From Xylophilus sp. GW821-FHT01B05 (GTDB taxonomy: Bacteria > Pseudomonadota > Gammaproteobacteria > Burkholderiales > Burkholderiaceae_C), in NCBI GenBank assembly GCA_038961845.1, contig CP152408.1:3658001-3722000 (forward strand): a stretch of DNA of 64,000 nt, in the 5' to 3' direction. The translations under genes were made by a program, and so were the position numbers. The notes beneath the pieces were generated by a model that was not told where the DNA came from, searched no databases, and was given only the letters and a program-made list of their open reading frames with translations. Shown in pieces: positions 49,601-57,616 of the stretch (its first letter is position 1; the number at the start of each line of letters is the position of its first letter).

Positions 49601-50003
49601 TCTGCTTCAGCTTGTCGTGGATCTTGTCTGTGAGGATGCGGCCGTCGCCCGCGGCCAGCTCTACCTTGGGCGCCTGCAGCGCACCGTCGACCTTGTCGCG
49701 CGAGCGGCGCTGGCTCCAGAAGGCGCGGTAGCGCGCGCCCTTGACCTCGAATTCGACCTCGGCCAGGCAGTCTGCCGTGTGCCGGCTCATGAGCTCGTTG
49801 GCGCTGGCCGATACCGTGCTCATGCGCGGCGTCTGGTGGTAGAGCGCCAGGCACAGCGCATCCAGCAGCGTGGTCTTGCCGGCGCCAGTGGGGCCGGTGA
49901 TGGCGAACAGGCCGTTGCCAGCAAAAGGTGCGGCGGTGAAGTCGATCTTCCATTCGCCCTTGAGCGAATTGAGGTTCTTCAGGCGCAGGCTGAGGATTCT
50001 CAT
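46611..50003 (-). CDS. sbcC: Exonuclease subunit SbcC (Rad50-like ATPase)
   Basis: 1130 aa. Walker A GPTGAGKTTLL (37-47), very long Gln/Ala-rich coiled coils (about 180-900) around a zinc hook CPLC at 548-551, then the ABC signature TLSGGESFLVSLALALALSD and Walker B SLFLDEGFGTLD. With SbcD it cuts hairpins and protein-blocked DNA ends. Start overlaps the sbcD stop by 4 bp. The 3' end overlaps the convergent citrate synthase-like gene by 31 bp. Confidence 0.95.
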   Translation of the reverse strand: MRILSLRLKNLNSLKGEWKIDFTAAPFAGNGLFAITGPTGAGKTTLLDALCLALYHQTPRMSTVSASANELMSRHTADCLAEVEFEVKGARYRAFWSQRRSRDKVDGALQAPKVELAAGDGRILTDKIHDKLKQTESLTGLNFERFTKSMLLAQGGFAAFLEASAGKRAELLEELTGTDIYGQISQRVFERTRDARTALEQLRARAQGVELLNDEQRTTLAAEATSLSAQQSDLQQQRQAAEQQRAWLANVARAQAQQTSAAESEAQAQQALDAAAPELQRLAASQPALRLQPVHAAWQAAQQAQQQTGQRLAQAQAERQQADAAASRALRQAQAGSRQLALQAQAAWQQVVQARQRIDQALAEQPQHAQLGERLSGWRGQFAAHAQRLADITDAQARQGQLALEQQAQQAQVQAREQALQAARQALTQAGTAEADTQGRLQILLAGQPEQHWRDEQLRLLARGHALVQLRQCLQQRQQGQERQLRLEAEQAGKQGLLTTRSGEVAALRQRFVELRQQVLDKEKLLAQEQRIQALEAHRAQLQPGEACPLCGATEHPAIQAYQALDVSATQQALDAARAQLDALTQQGQQLRSEAAALEAQIAQLTAQLAEGRAQQAQLQVAWQQHCEALGLPDADLPALAAADANHAAALHTVQQQLAALEQAKSAWDAARRALQHAQQAEAEAQQQLALALKDQQATTQQTALLAGQLQKLQALHTQAEADLVAELGHALPADGPAWLQAREQEFRAWQAAQAQRQGLLDQEGGLQYAADTAQALAQQWAQRGGDAGPQQALDEPAVTLLQAEDALQAAQRRTAEWQGTLQALELQQAQEHTATTAAAQAWAQALADSPFADAAAFHAALLSEAERTRLQALQLRLDKALTEARALHASAREALAQWQQAPQTEHSAEQLDEQLRQLHAQHTALAQRQGEIAAQLRDDQSRRAGLQALFTQIQEHEGVCELWQHLNGLVGSADGAKYRKFAQGLTLDHLVHLANRQLARLHGRYQLARKSVGELELEVVDTWQADAARDTRTLSGGESFLVSLALALALSDLVSHKTSIDSLFLDEGFGTLDGETLEVALDALDSLNASGKTIGIISHVEALKERIPVQIRVQKGVGLGYSGLTVSAG

Positions 50004-51217
50004 GCCTCGCCCTCCTGCAGTTGCGCCACGACTTCGCGGTGCAGGGCGCGCAGCCGGGTTTGCAGGTCTTCGTCCAGGGTTTCGGCCGCCAGCCGCCGCT
50101 CGAACACGTCAGCGGGGCTGAGCTCGTCCAGCGTCTCGCCGGCCGGGGCCTGCAGGCTGGGCACGGCATTGCCGCGCGCGCGGCGCACACGCAACAGGTC
50201 CAGCGGCAGGCCCTCGACGAGCGCGGCGATGCGGGGTTGCAGGTCGGCCAGGTAGTCGTCGGTGGCAACCTCCACATCCAGCCAGACCGGGCAATCCGCC
50301 GTGCCGGCACGCGCCGCCTCGGCCAATGCGGCGGGCAGCTCGGCCAGGCGGCCGCGCACGGTGGCCAGGGGCTGGAAGCAGGGCACGGGCAGCGCCGTCA
50401 CGGCCTGCAGGCCGGTGTGGTCCAGGTCCACCAGCAGCACTTCCTTGGCCTGCCGGGCTTCGTCAAAGCCCAGGGCGATGGGCGAGCCGCAATAGCGGAT
50501 GTGCTCCAGGCCGCCGACCTTCTGCGGCCGGTGAATGTGGCCCAGCGCGATGTAGTCGGCCGGCGGAAAGGCGCTGGTGGGGAAGGCCTCGAGCGCGCCG
50601 ACATAGATCTCGCGCACCGACTCGCTGGCGCTGGCGCCAACGGTGGTGAGGTGGCCGGTGGCAACGATGGGCAGGCCGCCCAGCTCGGCGCTGCGCTCCT
50701 GGGCCAGCGTGTGCAGGGCCTGGTAGTGGGCGCAGATGGCTTCCTGCAGCGCCAGTTGCTTGTCGGCGGCACTTTGGCCGGCCTGGCTCAGCAGCAGGTC
50801 GCGCGAGCGCAGAAAGGGCACGGCGCACAGCACGGCGCCGGGCGCGCCGGCGCGGGTTTTGAGCACCAGAACCTGGTCTTCCAGTCGCGCCGCCATGCCC
50901 GGCAGCACGCGGGTGTTGAGTTGGGCCAGCAGAGTGCGGCTCTCGCCCAGCATGGCCACGGAATCATGGTTGCCGCCCAGCACGATCAGCTCGGCGCCGC
51001 TGTCGCGCAGGGCGACGATGCAGTGGTTATACAGTTCGCGCGCGTAGCTGGGCGGGGCGCCGGTGTCGAAAATATCCCCGGCCACCAGCACGGCATCGAC
51101 CGCCTGCAGCCGCACCTGCCCGGCCAGCCAGGCGATGAAGGCCTGGTGCTCGGCTTGGCGGGTCTTGCCCATGAAATGCTGGCCCAGGTGCCAGTCGGAG
51201 GTATGCAGAATGCGCAC
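50000..51217 (-). CDS. sbcD: Exonuclease subunit SbcD (Mre11-like)
   Basis: 405 aa calcineurin-like phosphoesterase. Metal motifs: SDWHLGQ, GDIFDTG, GGNHDS, then ATGHL and LGHIHRPQ. Nuclease partner of SbcC, translationally coupled. Its 5' flank is cut by an IS5-family insertion whose end lies only 19 bp upstream of the ATG, so the native promoter has been displaced. Confidence 0.95.
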   Translation of the reverse strand: MRILHTSDWHLGQHFMGKTRQAEHQAFIAWLAGQVRLQAVDAVLVAGDIFDTGAPPSYARELYNHCIVALRDSGAELIVLGGNHDSVAMLGESRTLLAQLNTRVLPGMAARLEDQVLVLKTRAGAPGAVLCAVPFLRSRDLLLSQAGQSAADKQLALQEAICAHYQALHTLAQERSAELGGLPIVATGHLTTVGASASESVREIYVGALEAFPTSAFPPADYIALGHIHRPQKVGGLEHIRYCGSPIALGFDEARQAKEVLLVDLDHTGLQAVTALPVPCFQPLATVRGRLAELPAALAEAARAGTADCPVWLDVEVATDDYLADLQPRIAALVEGLPLDLLRVRRARGNAVPSLQAPAGETLDELSPADVFERRLAAETLDEDLQTRLRALHREVVAQLQEGEA

Positions 51218-51236
51218 GGTGCTTGGTTTTCTCTAG

Positions 51237-52424
51237 GGATGTCCTGCAAAACACGATTTGCAATGTGACATCCCCTACGCGTGATCTCAATCGTGGATTC
51301 CAGGGGCGCATGCCCCTCTCAGAAGGGTCTGCCGCCTGCTTTCCGGTGCATCCAGGGCCTTTTTGACCCTCCCCCGCACCACACAGGCGCACCGATCCCC
51401 TCAATCCTTCACCCCATCAGCCGGTAGCGCGCCATCCACAGGTTGGACAGGGCGAACAGCGTGTGCAACTGCTGCGTGTTTTTCTTCAGCCCCCGGTAGC
51501 GCACCTTGGTGTAGGCGAACTGGCGCTTGATGACCCGGAACGGGTGTTCCACCTTGGCGCGGATGCCGGCCTTGAGCTTTTCGAGCTGGTGGACCAGTAC
51601 ATCGGATACCTTGTCTTTGCTCAGCTTCTTGCGCTTGCCTGGCTTCATGGCGATGTGCCAGGTGACGCTGTCCTTGGCATCCGGGCGCTTGCCGATCCCC
51701 TGGTAGCCAGCGTCCCCGAAGGCGTCTGTTTCCTGTCCGTGCAGCAGGCTGTTGCCTTCGGTGACGTCGCCCACGTGGCCGGAGCTGCCGCGCACGGTGT
51801 GGACCAGGCCAGAGTCTGCATCTACCCCGATGTGGGCCTTCATACCGAAGTGCCACTGATTTCCCTTCTTGCTCGAGTGCATCTCGGGGTCGCGTGCTTT
51901 GTCTTTGTTCTTGGTGGAGCTGGGGGCTGGGATCAGCGTGGCGTCGACGGCCGTGCCTTCCTTGAGCAACAGGCCTTTGCTCTCCAGCAGGGTGTTGACG
52001 GTGATCAGGATCTGTTCGGCCAGCTTGTGGCGCTCCAGCCGGTGGCGAAAGCGCAGGATGGTGCTTTCATCGGGCAGGCGACCATGGGCGTCCAGGCCCG
52101 CGAACTCTCGGTACAGGGGGATATCGAAGAGGGCCTCTTCCATCGCCTGGTCCGACAGGCTGAACCATTGCTGGATGAAGTGCAGCCGCAGCATGGTCTC
52201 CAAGGCAAAGGGCGGGCGGCCTGTGCGTCCTTCGCTGTAGTACGGGGCGATGAGATCGACCAAGGACGCCCACGGCACCACCTGGTCCATCTCCTGCAGG
52301 AACACCTGCTTGCGGGTCTTCTTCGTGCTCAGGTTCAGGTCCAGGCCGGCTTGCTTCATGGGCGCCGAGCATGCCTGAACAAACGGGCGCATCCAGATGC
52401 GCGGGGGAGTTTTGCAGGATGTCC
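51237..52424 (-). mobile_element. Complete IS5-family insertion sequence with CTAG target duplication
   Basis: 1188 bp. Terminal inverted repeats GGATGTCCTGCAAAACACG (left, 51237) and GGACATCCTGCAAAACTCC (right end read inward from 52424), 15 of 19 identical. A 4-bp direct repeat CTAG flanks both sides (51233-51236 and 52425-52428), matching the YTAR target of the IS5 group. One intact transposase. Well-preserved ends and target duplication point to a recent insertion. Confidence 0.93.
51409..52359 (-). CDS. IS5-family transposase
   Basis: 316 aa from ATG 52359; ATG 52392 is an alternative inside the element. N-terminal KKTRKQVFLQEMDQVVPWAS and YYSEGRTGRPPFALETMLRL are the IS5 signature. DDE residues: D139 (GTAVDATLI), D216 (FGDAGYQG) and E271 (KVEHPFRVIKRQF). 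Appears intact. Confidence 0.95.
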   Translation of the reverse strand: MKQAGLDLNLSTKKTRKQVFLQEMDQVVPWASLVDLIAPYYSEGRTGRPPFALETMLRLHFIQQWFSLSDQAMEEALFDIPLYREFAGLDAHGRLPDESTILRFRHRLERHKLAEQILITVNTLLESKGLLLKEGTAVDATLIPAPSSTKNKDKARDPEMHSSKKGNQWHFGMKAHIGVDADSGLVHTVRGSSGHVGDVTEGNSLLHGQETDAFGDAGYQGIGKRPDAKDSVTWHIAMKPGKRKKLSKDKVSDVLVHQLEKLKAGIRAKVEHPFRVIKRQFAYTKVRYRGLKKNTQQLHTLFALSNLWMARYRLMG

Positions 52425-52539
52425 CTAGAGAGGGCTGCAATTTCAGCCCGTGTGCGATAATCGCAGGCTTTTCCGCGGAAAGTGCGTCGCAATGGGTGCG
52501 GCGTGGCTACCGCAGCAGATCTATTTAAAGGACCGTGCC

Positions 52540-52797
52540 ATGAAAGAAGGCATTCACCCCAATTACCGCGAAGTGCTCTTCGTGGACTTGTCCAACGGCT
52601 TCAAGTTCGTGACCCGCTCCTGCGTGAACACGAAGGAAACCGCCAAGGCTGACGACGGCCGCGAGCTGCCGCTGTACAAGCTGGACACCTCCAGCGAATC
52701 GCACCCGTTCTATACCGGCACGCAAAAGTCGGTGGACAACATGGGTGGCCGCGTCGAGCGCTTCCGCAACCGCTTCGGCAAGACCGCAGCCAAGTAA
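52540..52797 (+). CDS. rpmE2: 50S ribosomal protein L31 type B
   Basis: 85 aa, AAAGGA ribosome site. [20 protein letters not shown], then [20 protein letters not shown], the type B form. It has a single Cys (RSCVNT) and lacks the CxxC zinc ligands of type A L31; type B proteins usually replace zinc-containing L31 under zinc limitation. Confidence 0.96.
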   Translation: MKEGIHPNYREVLFVDLSNGFKFVTRSCVNTKETAKADDGRELPLYKLDTSSESHPFYTGTQKSVDNMGGRVERFRNRFGKTAAK

Positions 52798-52843
52798 TCG
52801 ACTCGCGCTCTTGGCCTTGCCTCCGTGGCAGGGCTCAGGCAGT

Positions 52844-52878
52844 AAAAAGGCAGCCCGGGTCTCCGCGCTGCCTTTTTT
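52844..52878 (+). terminator. Intrinsic terminator after rpmE2
   Basis: AAAAAGGCAG / CTGCCTTTTTT arms with a 14-nt GC-rich loop, 47 bp past the L31 stop. Confidence 0.85.
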
Positions 52879-52916
52879 GTTTCCCCCGTCCAGCCGCTGC
52901 GCTACGCTCCACCTCC

Positions 52917-54620
52917 GTGACCACTCCGCCGACCCCCGCCATCGTGGCCCAGAGTGCCGTGCGCCGCCTGCCGCGCTGGGCCTTGCTGCTGTTTTGCGTG
53001 GCCTATGTGCTGCCGGGCTTCATCGGCCGTGGCCCGTGGAAGAACGTGGACATCGCCTCGTTCGGCTACATGCTGGAGCTGGCCAATGGCCACACCAGTT
53101 GGTGGCAGCCCCTGCTGGGCGGCATGGCGCCGGAAACCGATGGCCTGCTGCCCTACTGGCTGGGTGCCTGGGCGATACAGCTGGCGCCGGCCTGGATGGC
53201 GCCAGACCTGGCGGCGCGCTTTCCCTTTGCCGGGCTGCTGGCGCTGACGCTGATCGCCACCTGGTATGGCGTTTATTGCCTGGCGCTGGGGCCGCGCGCG
53301 CAGCCGGTGGCCTTTGCCTTTGGCGGCGAGGCGCGCCCCAAGGACTATGCCCGTGCGGTGGCCGACGGCGGCCTGCTGGCGCTGATCGCCTGCCTGGGAC
53401 TGGCGCAGCTGTCACACGAGGTCACGGCCTATTTGACCCAGCTGGCCTTTGGCGCCCTCGCCTTCTTTGCCATTGCCGCGTCGCCCTATCACCCAAAGCA
53501 GGCCTGCGCCGGCCTGCTCCTTGGCCTGGCCGGCCTGGTGCTGTCGGGCGCGCCGGCGCTGGCCGTGCTGTTTGGCGCGGGCGGCGCGCTGCTAGCCGTG
53601 CTGGAAGCCCGGCAGGACCCGGAGGCGCGCGCCGCCTTGCTGCGCTGGGCCGCCCTCGCCGCGCTGGTCACCGTGGCGGCAGCGCTGCTGGGCTGGTGGA
53701 CGGATGTCTGGGCCTGGCGCCTGAGCGCGCCGGCCTTTGACCGCAGTTGGGCCAGCCTGGGCCGGCTGCTGTTCTGGTTTACCTGGCCGACCTGGCCGCT
53801 GGCGCTGTGGACGCTGTGGCGCTGGCGCCGGCAGTTGGCGGCGCTGGAGGTGCACCGCCACCTGGCGCTGCCGGCCTGGTTCGCGGCGATTGCGCTGTTT
53901 GCCACCCTGAGCACCGAGCCCGCCGACCGCGCGCTGCTGCTGGGCCTGCCGGCGCTGGCGGCGCTGGCGGCGTTTGCGCTGCCCACGCTCAGCCGCAGCG
54001 TGGCCGCGCTGGTGGATTGGTTCACCCTGCTGTTCTTCACCGGCTCGGCCATCACCATCTGGGTGATCTGGGTTGCCATGCAGACCGGCTTCCCGCGCCA
54101 GCCAGCAGCCAATGTGGCCAAGCTGGCGCCGGGCTTTGTGGCCAGCTTCTCGTGGCTGGCGCTGCTGCTGGCGCTGGCGGCCACGCTGGCCTGGGCCTGG
54201 CTGGTGCGCTGGCGCATCGGGCGCCACCAGTCGGCGCTGTGGAAGAGCGTGGTGCTGCCGGCCGGTGGCGCGGCGCTGTGCTGGCTGCTGCTGATGACGC
54301 TGTGGCTGCCGCTGCTGGACTACGCGCGCAGCTACGGTGCGCAGGTGCAGCAGGCCAGCGCGGTGCTGGGGCCGACCAAATGCCTGTCCTTTGACGGCTT
54401 CAGCCGGGCCCAGGTCGCCGCCTTCCAGTACCACGGCAAGCTGCGGCTCTATCCGGCGTCTGACACGCAGCGCTGCGAATGGCTGGCGGTGTACCCGGAG
54501 CCCGAGCCGGTAGACGCGCTGGCCAACGTGGCCGCGCCCACAGACTGGACGCTGGTGGCGACCATTCCGCGCCCGGCCGATCGCCGCGAAACCGTTCAGC
54601 TCTATCGGCGTAGGTTTTGA
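52917..54620 (+). CDS. Polytopic membrane protein, ArnT/PMT-like glycosyltransferase candidate
   Basis: 567 aa from GTG 52917; no strong ribosome site and no nearby ATG. About twelve hydrophobic segments with a first loop GRGPWKNVDIASFGYMLELA that resembles the catalytic loop (with Asp) of GT39/GT83 lipid-linked glycosyltransferases, and a soluble C-terminal domain (SFDGFSRAQVAAFQYHGKLR) carrying two cysteines. It may transfer sugar from a lipid carrier to an envelope acceptor; the family assignment is tentative. Confidence 0.65.
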   Translation: MTTPPTPAIVAQSAVRRLPRWALLLFCVAYVLPGFIGRGPWKNVDIASFGYMLELANGHTSWWQPLLGGMAPETDGLLPYWLGAWAIQLAPAWMAPDLAARFPFAGLLALTLIATWYGVYCLALGPRAQPVAFAFGGEARPKDYARAVADGGLLALIACLGLAQLSHEVTAYLTQLAFGALAFFAIAASPYHPKQACAGLLLGLAGLVLSGAPALAVLFGAGGALLAVLEARQDPEARAALLRWAALAALVTVAAALLGWWTDVWAWRLSAPAFDRSWASLGRLLFWFTWPTWPLALWTLWRWRRQLAALEVHRHLALPAWFAAIALFATLSTEPADRALLLGLPALAALAAFALPTLSRSVAALVDWFTLLFFTGSAITIWVIWVAMQTGFPRQPAANVAKLAPGFVASFSWLALLLALAATLAWAWLVRWRIGRHQSALWKSVVLPAGGAALCWLLLMTLWLPLLDYARSYGAQVQQASAVLGPTKCLSFDGFSRAQVAAFQYHGKLRLYPASDTQRCEWLAVYPEPEPVDALANVAAPTDWTLVATIPRPADRRETVQLYRRRF

Positions 54621-54624
54621 GTAA

Positions 54625-54742
54625 CACCCCCAGGCTTCGCGCACTGCGTGTCGCTACGCCAACCCCCTTGCAGGGGGCACATCCTGCGGCCCGGCAGAGC
54701 CGGTTCCGCGGATGTCCTGGCATGGCCTGCTCCGCGGCCTTT
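54625..54742 (+). repeat. Stop-proximal hairpin element, copy 4
   Basis: ACACCCCCAGGCTTCGCGCA starts 4 nt after the upstream TGA. The most regular copy: a GGC...GCC hairpin, CCCCC TTGCA GGGGG, then ACATCC/GGATGT closing TGCGG/CCGCG and CCGGC-AGA-GCCGG. Ends with TGCTCCGCGGCC. Confidence 0.85.
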
Positions 54743-54767
54743 GGTTCCCTTGGCTGCGGCTAACACG

Positions 54768-56156
54768 GTGCCAGCCACCCAACCCACGACAAGCCGCCCC
54801 CACAACGAGCTGCCCGCCATTGCGCGCCATGCGCTGACGGTGCTGGCGGGCCAGTTGGCGGTGATGGCCTTTGGGGTGACCGACACCGTGGTGGCGGGCC
54901 GCCATTCCGAGGTCTCGCTGGCGGCCTTGTCGGTGGGCTCGGCGGTGTTCATCAGCGTCTACGTGGCGCTGATGGGCGTGCTGCAATCGCTGCTGCCGGT
55001 CTGGGCCGGGCTGCATGGCGCGCGGCGCTTCGAGGACCTGGGCCGCTCGGTGCGCCAGGCGCTCTACATCTGCGCCATCGCCTGCGTGCTGGGCATGGCG
55101 CTGCTGCTGGCGCCGGCGCCGCTGCTGCGCTGGGCCGAGGTGCCGCCGGCCTTGCAGGGCGAGGTGCTGCGCTACCTGGGCGTGCTGGCGCTGGGCCTGC
55201 CGCCGGCCATGCTGTTTCGCATCTACAGCACGCTCAACCAAAGCCTGGGGCGGCCGCTGCTGGTGACCTGGCTGCAACTGGGTTCGCTTGCGGTCAAGCT
55301 GCCACTGACGGTCTGGTTCGCGCTGGGTGGCGCCGGGCTGCCGGCCATGGGCGCCGTGGGCTGCGCCTGGGCCACGGTGCTGGTCAATTACCTGATGCTG
55401 GCGATTGCGCTGTGGATGCTGCGCACGCAGCCGCTCTATGTGCCCTACCGCCTGTGGCGCCGGCCCGAGGCGCCCGACCTGCGCCAACTGGGCCTGTTCG
55501 CCCGCCTGGGCGTGCCGGCGGGCTTGTCGATCATGGTGGAGGTGACCTCCTTCACCCTGATGGCGCTGTTCATCGCGCGCCAGGGCACGGTGGCCGCCGC
55601 CGCGCACCAGGTGGCGGCCAGCATGGCGGCGGTGCTCTACATGGCGCCGCTGTCGATTGCCATTGCCACCAGCGCGCGCGTGGGCTATTGGCTGGGCGCG
55701 GGCGACGCGCGCCAGGCCCGGCACGCGGTCGGCGTGGGCCTGGCGCTGGCAGGCTTGGCGGCACTGGTTCTGGGTGGCACGGTGCTCGTGGCGCGCGACA
55801 GCATCGCCGCGCTGTACTCGCGCCAGCCGGCCGTGGTGGCCATGGCCGGCATGCTGCTGGGCTGGGTCGCGCTCTACCACCTGGCCGATGCGCTGCAGTG
55901 CGTGTGCGTGTTCGTGCTGCGCTGCTACCGCATCACGGTGTCGGCGCTGCTGGCCTATTGCCTGCTGTTGTGGGGCGTGGGCCTGGGCGGCGGCTACTGG
56001 CTGGCCTACCACGGCGGCTACGGCATGGGGCGGTGGACCTCGCCCGCAGCCTTCTGGACGGCCAGCGCCGGGGCGCTGGTGCTGACCGCCTGCACCTTTC
56101 TGCTGATGGTGCGACGCGCGGTGCGGCGCTCTGTCGCCACCAACCAGAAACTATAA
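54768..56156 (+). CDS. MATE-family multidrug/sodium antiporter
   Basis: 462 aa from GTG 54768; the frame stays open further left, but only through the repeat. Twelve hydrophobic segments in two halves; GQLAVMAFGVTDTVVAGRHS and GVPAGLSIMVEVTSFTLMAL are MATE signatures at the start of each half. It exports cationic compounds in exchange for Na+ or H+. The final codon and TAA stop lie in the palindromic repeat at 56151. Confidence 0.88.
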   Translation: MPATQPTTSRPHNELPAIARHALTVLAGQLAVMAFGVTDTVVAGRHSEVSLAALSVGSAVFISVYVALMGVLQSLLPVWAGLHGARRFEDLGRSVRQALYICAIACVLGMALLLAPAPLLRWAEVPPALQGEVLRYLGVLALGLPPAMLFRIYSTLNQSLGRPLLVTWLQLGSLAVKLPLTVWFALGGAGLPAMGAVGCAWATVLVNYLMLAIALWMLRTQPLYVPYRLWRRPEAPDLRQLGLFARLGVPAGLSIMVEVTSFTLMALFIARQGTVAAAAHQVAASMAAVLYMAPLSIAIATSARVGYWLGAGDARQARHAVGVGLALAGLAALVLGGTVLVARDSIAALYSRQPAVVAMAGMLLGWVALYHLADALQCVCVFVLRCYRITVSALLAYCLLLWGVGLGGGYWLAYHGGYGMGRWTSPAAFWTASAGALVLTACTFLLMVRRAVRRSVATNQKL

Positions 56157-56214
56157 AAATAATAGCTAATAGCCCAGGCCACGCCTGGGCTAGAGGCCTA
56201 TTTGGCTGATATTC
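56151..56214 (+). repeat. 65-bp palindromic element, copy F, ending two genes
   Basis: CTATAAAAATAATAGCTAAT, GCCCAGGCCACGCCTGGGC, then TAGAGGCCTATTTGGC: the best-formed copy. Its left part gives the TAA stop of the MATE gene, and its right part read on the other strand gives the TAG stop of phoR. The stem may also act as a two-way transcript end. Confidence 0.9.
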
Positions 56215-57616
56215 CTGGAACCCGCAGCCGCTCGGCCGGCAGCACCAGGGTGAAGGTCGATCCCGCGCCCTGCTGGCTGTCTATGCGCAGGCGGCCGCCG
56301 TGGCGCTGCAGCACGTGCTTGACGATGGCCAGGCCCAGGCCGGTGCCGCCGCTTTCGCGTGAGCGGCTGCGGTCGACGCGGTAGAAGCGCTCGGTCAGCC
56401 GCGGGACGTGCTCGGGCGCGATGCCGGGGCCGGTGTCCTGCACCGCAAATTCGCCCTCGCCCGCCGCGCCGCGCGCGGGTTCGCGGCCGTCCAGCACGGT
56501 CCAGCGCACGGTCACCGTGCCGCCGGCGGGCGTGTAGCGCACGGCGTTGGCGACCAGGTTGGACATGGCGCTTTGCAACTCGTGCGGCGCGCCGGCCACG
56601 TCGCCCTGCACGCCCTCGGGAAAATGCAGCGTATGGCCACGGCCCAGCAGTGCGGACAGCGCTTCGGCCTCTTGCTGGCAGTGCGCGATCAAGGCCTGCA
56701 GCGGCACGCGCTCGGCCAGGCCCGGCAAGGGGCTGCCTTCCAGCCGCGACAGGGTCAGCAGGTCGCTCACCACCGACTGCATGCGCGCGGCCTGCTGGGA
56801 CATCAGCCCCAGGTAGTGGGCACGCTCGCCCGCCTCCAGCGGCAGGGTCTGCAGGGTTTCGACGAAACCGGTCAGCACGGTGAGCGGCGTGCGGATCTCG
56901 TGCGATACGTTGGCGACGAAGTCGCGCCGCATGGCCTCGGCCTGCTCCACTGCGGTGACGTCGCGCGACAGCAGCATGGTGCGGCCTTCGCCATAGGGGT
57001 GCAGCTGCACCGACAGGCGCACCGGCCGCCCGGGCGTGCTGCGCCGGCCGGGGATGACCACTTCCGAGTCGAACTTGCCGGCAGCGCAATAGGCGCTGAA
57101 GGCCGGGTCGCGTACCAGGTTGCCCAGCGACTGCAGCAGATCGCGCGTGGCCTCGATGCCAAAGTGCTCGGCCGCGGTCTGGTTGCACCACTCGATGCAC
57201 ATGCGCGCATCGAGCAGCACCACGCCATTGGGCGAAGCCTGCAGCGCGGACAGGATTTCATGCAGGCGCCCGGCGCTCTCGGCCATGCCGCGCTCGGCCT
57301 CGCGGGTGCGGCGGCGCATGCGGTCTGCGGCCTCGCCCCACAGGCCGCCCAGGGCTGGTGCCGTGGCGGCGACGGCGTCGCTGCGCAGCCAGCGCAGCAG
57401 GCGCCCGGCGCGCCAGGCGTCGAACAGCGTGGCGCTCCAGCTGGCCAGCACAAAGCCCACCAGCGCGCCGCCCAGGCACCAGGCCTGCCATGCGGCGCGT
57501 GCGGTGGCCGGATCGGCACCGCCGAGCTTGCCAGCCAGCCAGCCCAGGGCCAGCGCACAGAACAATTGCCAGAGCGCGAGCGCAATCACCCGCTGCAGGA
57601 TCATGCCGGCCAGCAT
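56198..57616 (-). CDS. phoR: Phosphate regulon sensor histidine kinase PhoR
   Basis: 472 aa. Two N-terminal membrane segments (about 8-30 and 48-64), a PAS domain (about 118-215), HisKA with phosphorylated H239 (NVSHEIRTPLTV), and HATPase with N box, DTGPGIAPEHV and GGTGLGLAIVKH. It phosphorylates PhoB when phosphate is low, under control of PstSCAB and PhoU. Starts immediately after the phoB stop. Its stop codon is provided by a repeat element. Confidence 0.95.
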   Translation of the reverse strand: MLAGMILQRVIALALWQLFCALALGWLAGKLGGADPATARAAWQAWCLGGALVGFVLASWSATLFDAWRAGRLLRWLRSDAVAATAPALGGLWGEAADRMRRRTREAERGMAESAGRLHEILSALQASPNGVVLLDARMCIEWCNQTAAEHFGIEATRDLLQSLGNLVRDPAFSAYCAAGKFDSEVVIPGRRSTPGRPVRLSVQLHPYGEGRTMLLSRDVTAVEQAEAMRRDFVANVSHEIRTPLTVLTGFVETLQTLPLEAGERAHYLGLMSQQAARMQSVVSDLLTLSRLEGSPLPGLAERVPLQALIAHCQQEAEALSALLGRGHTLHFPEGVQGDVAGAPHELQSAMSNLVANAVRYTPAGGTVTVRWTVLDGREPARGAAGEGEFAVQDTGPGIAPEHVPRLTERFYRVDRSRSRESGGTGLGLAIVKHVLQRHGGRLRIDSQQGAGSTFTLVLPAERLRVPGISAK

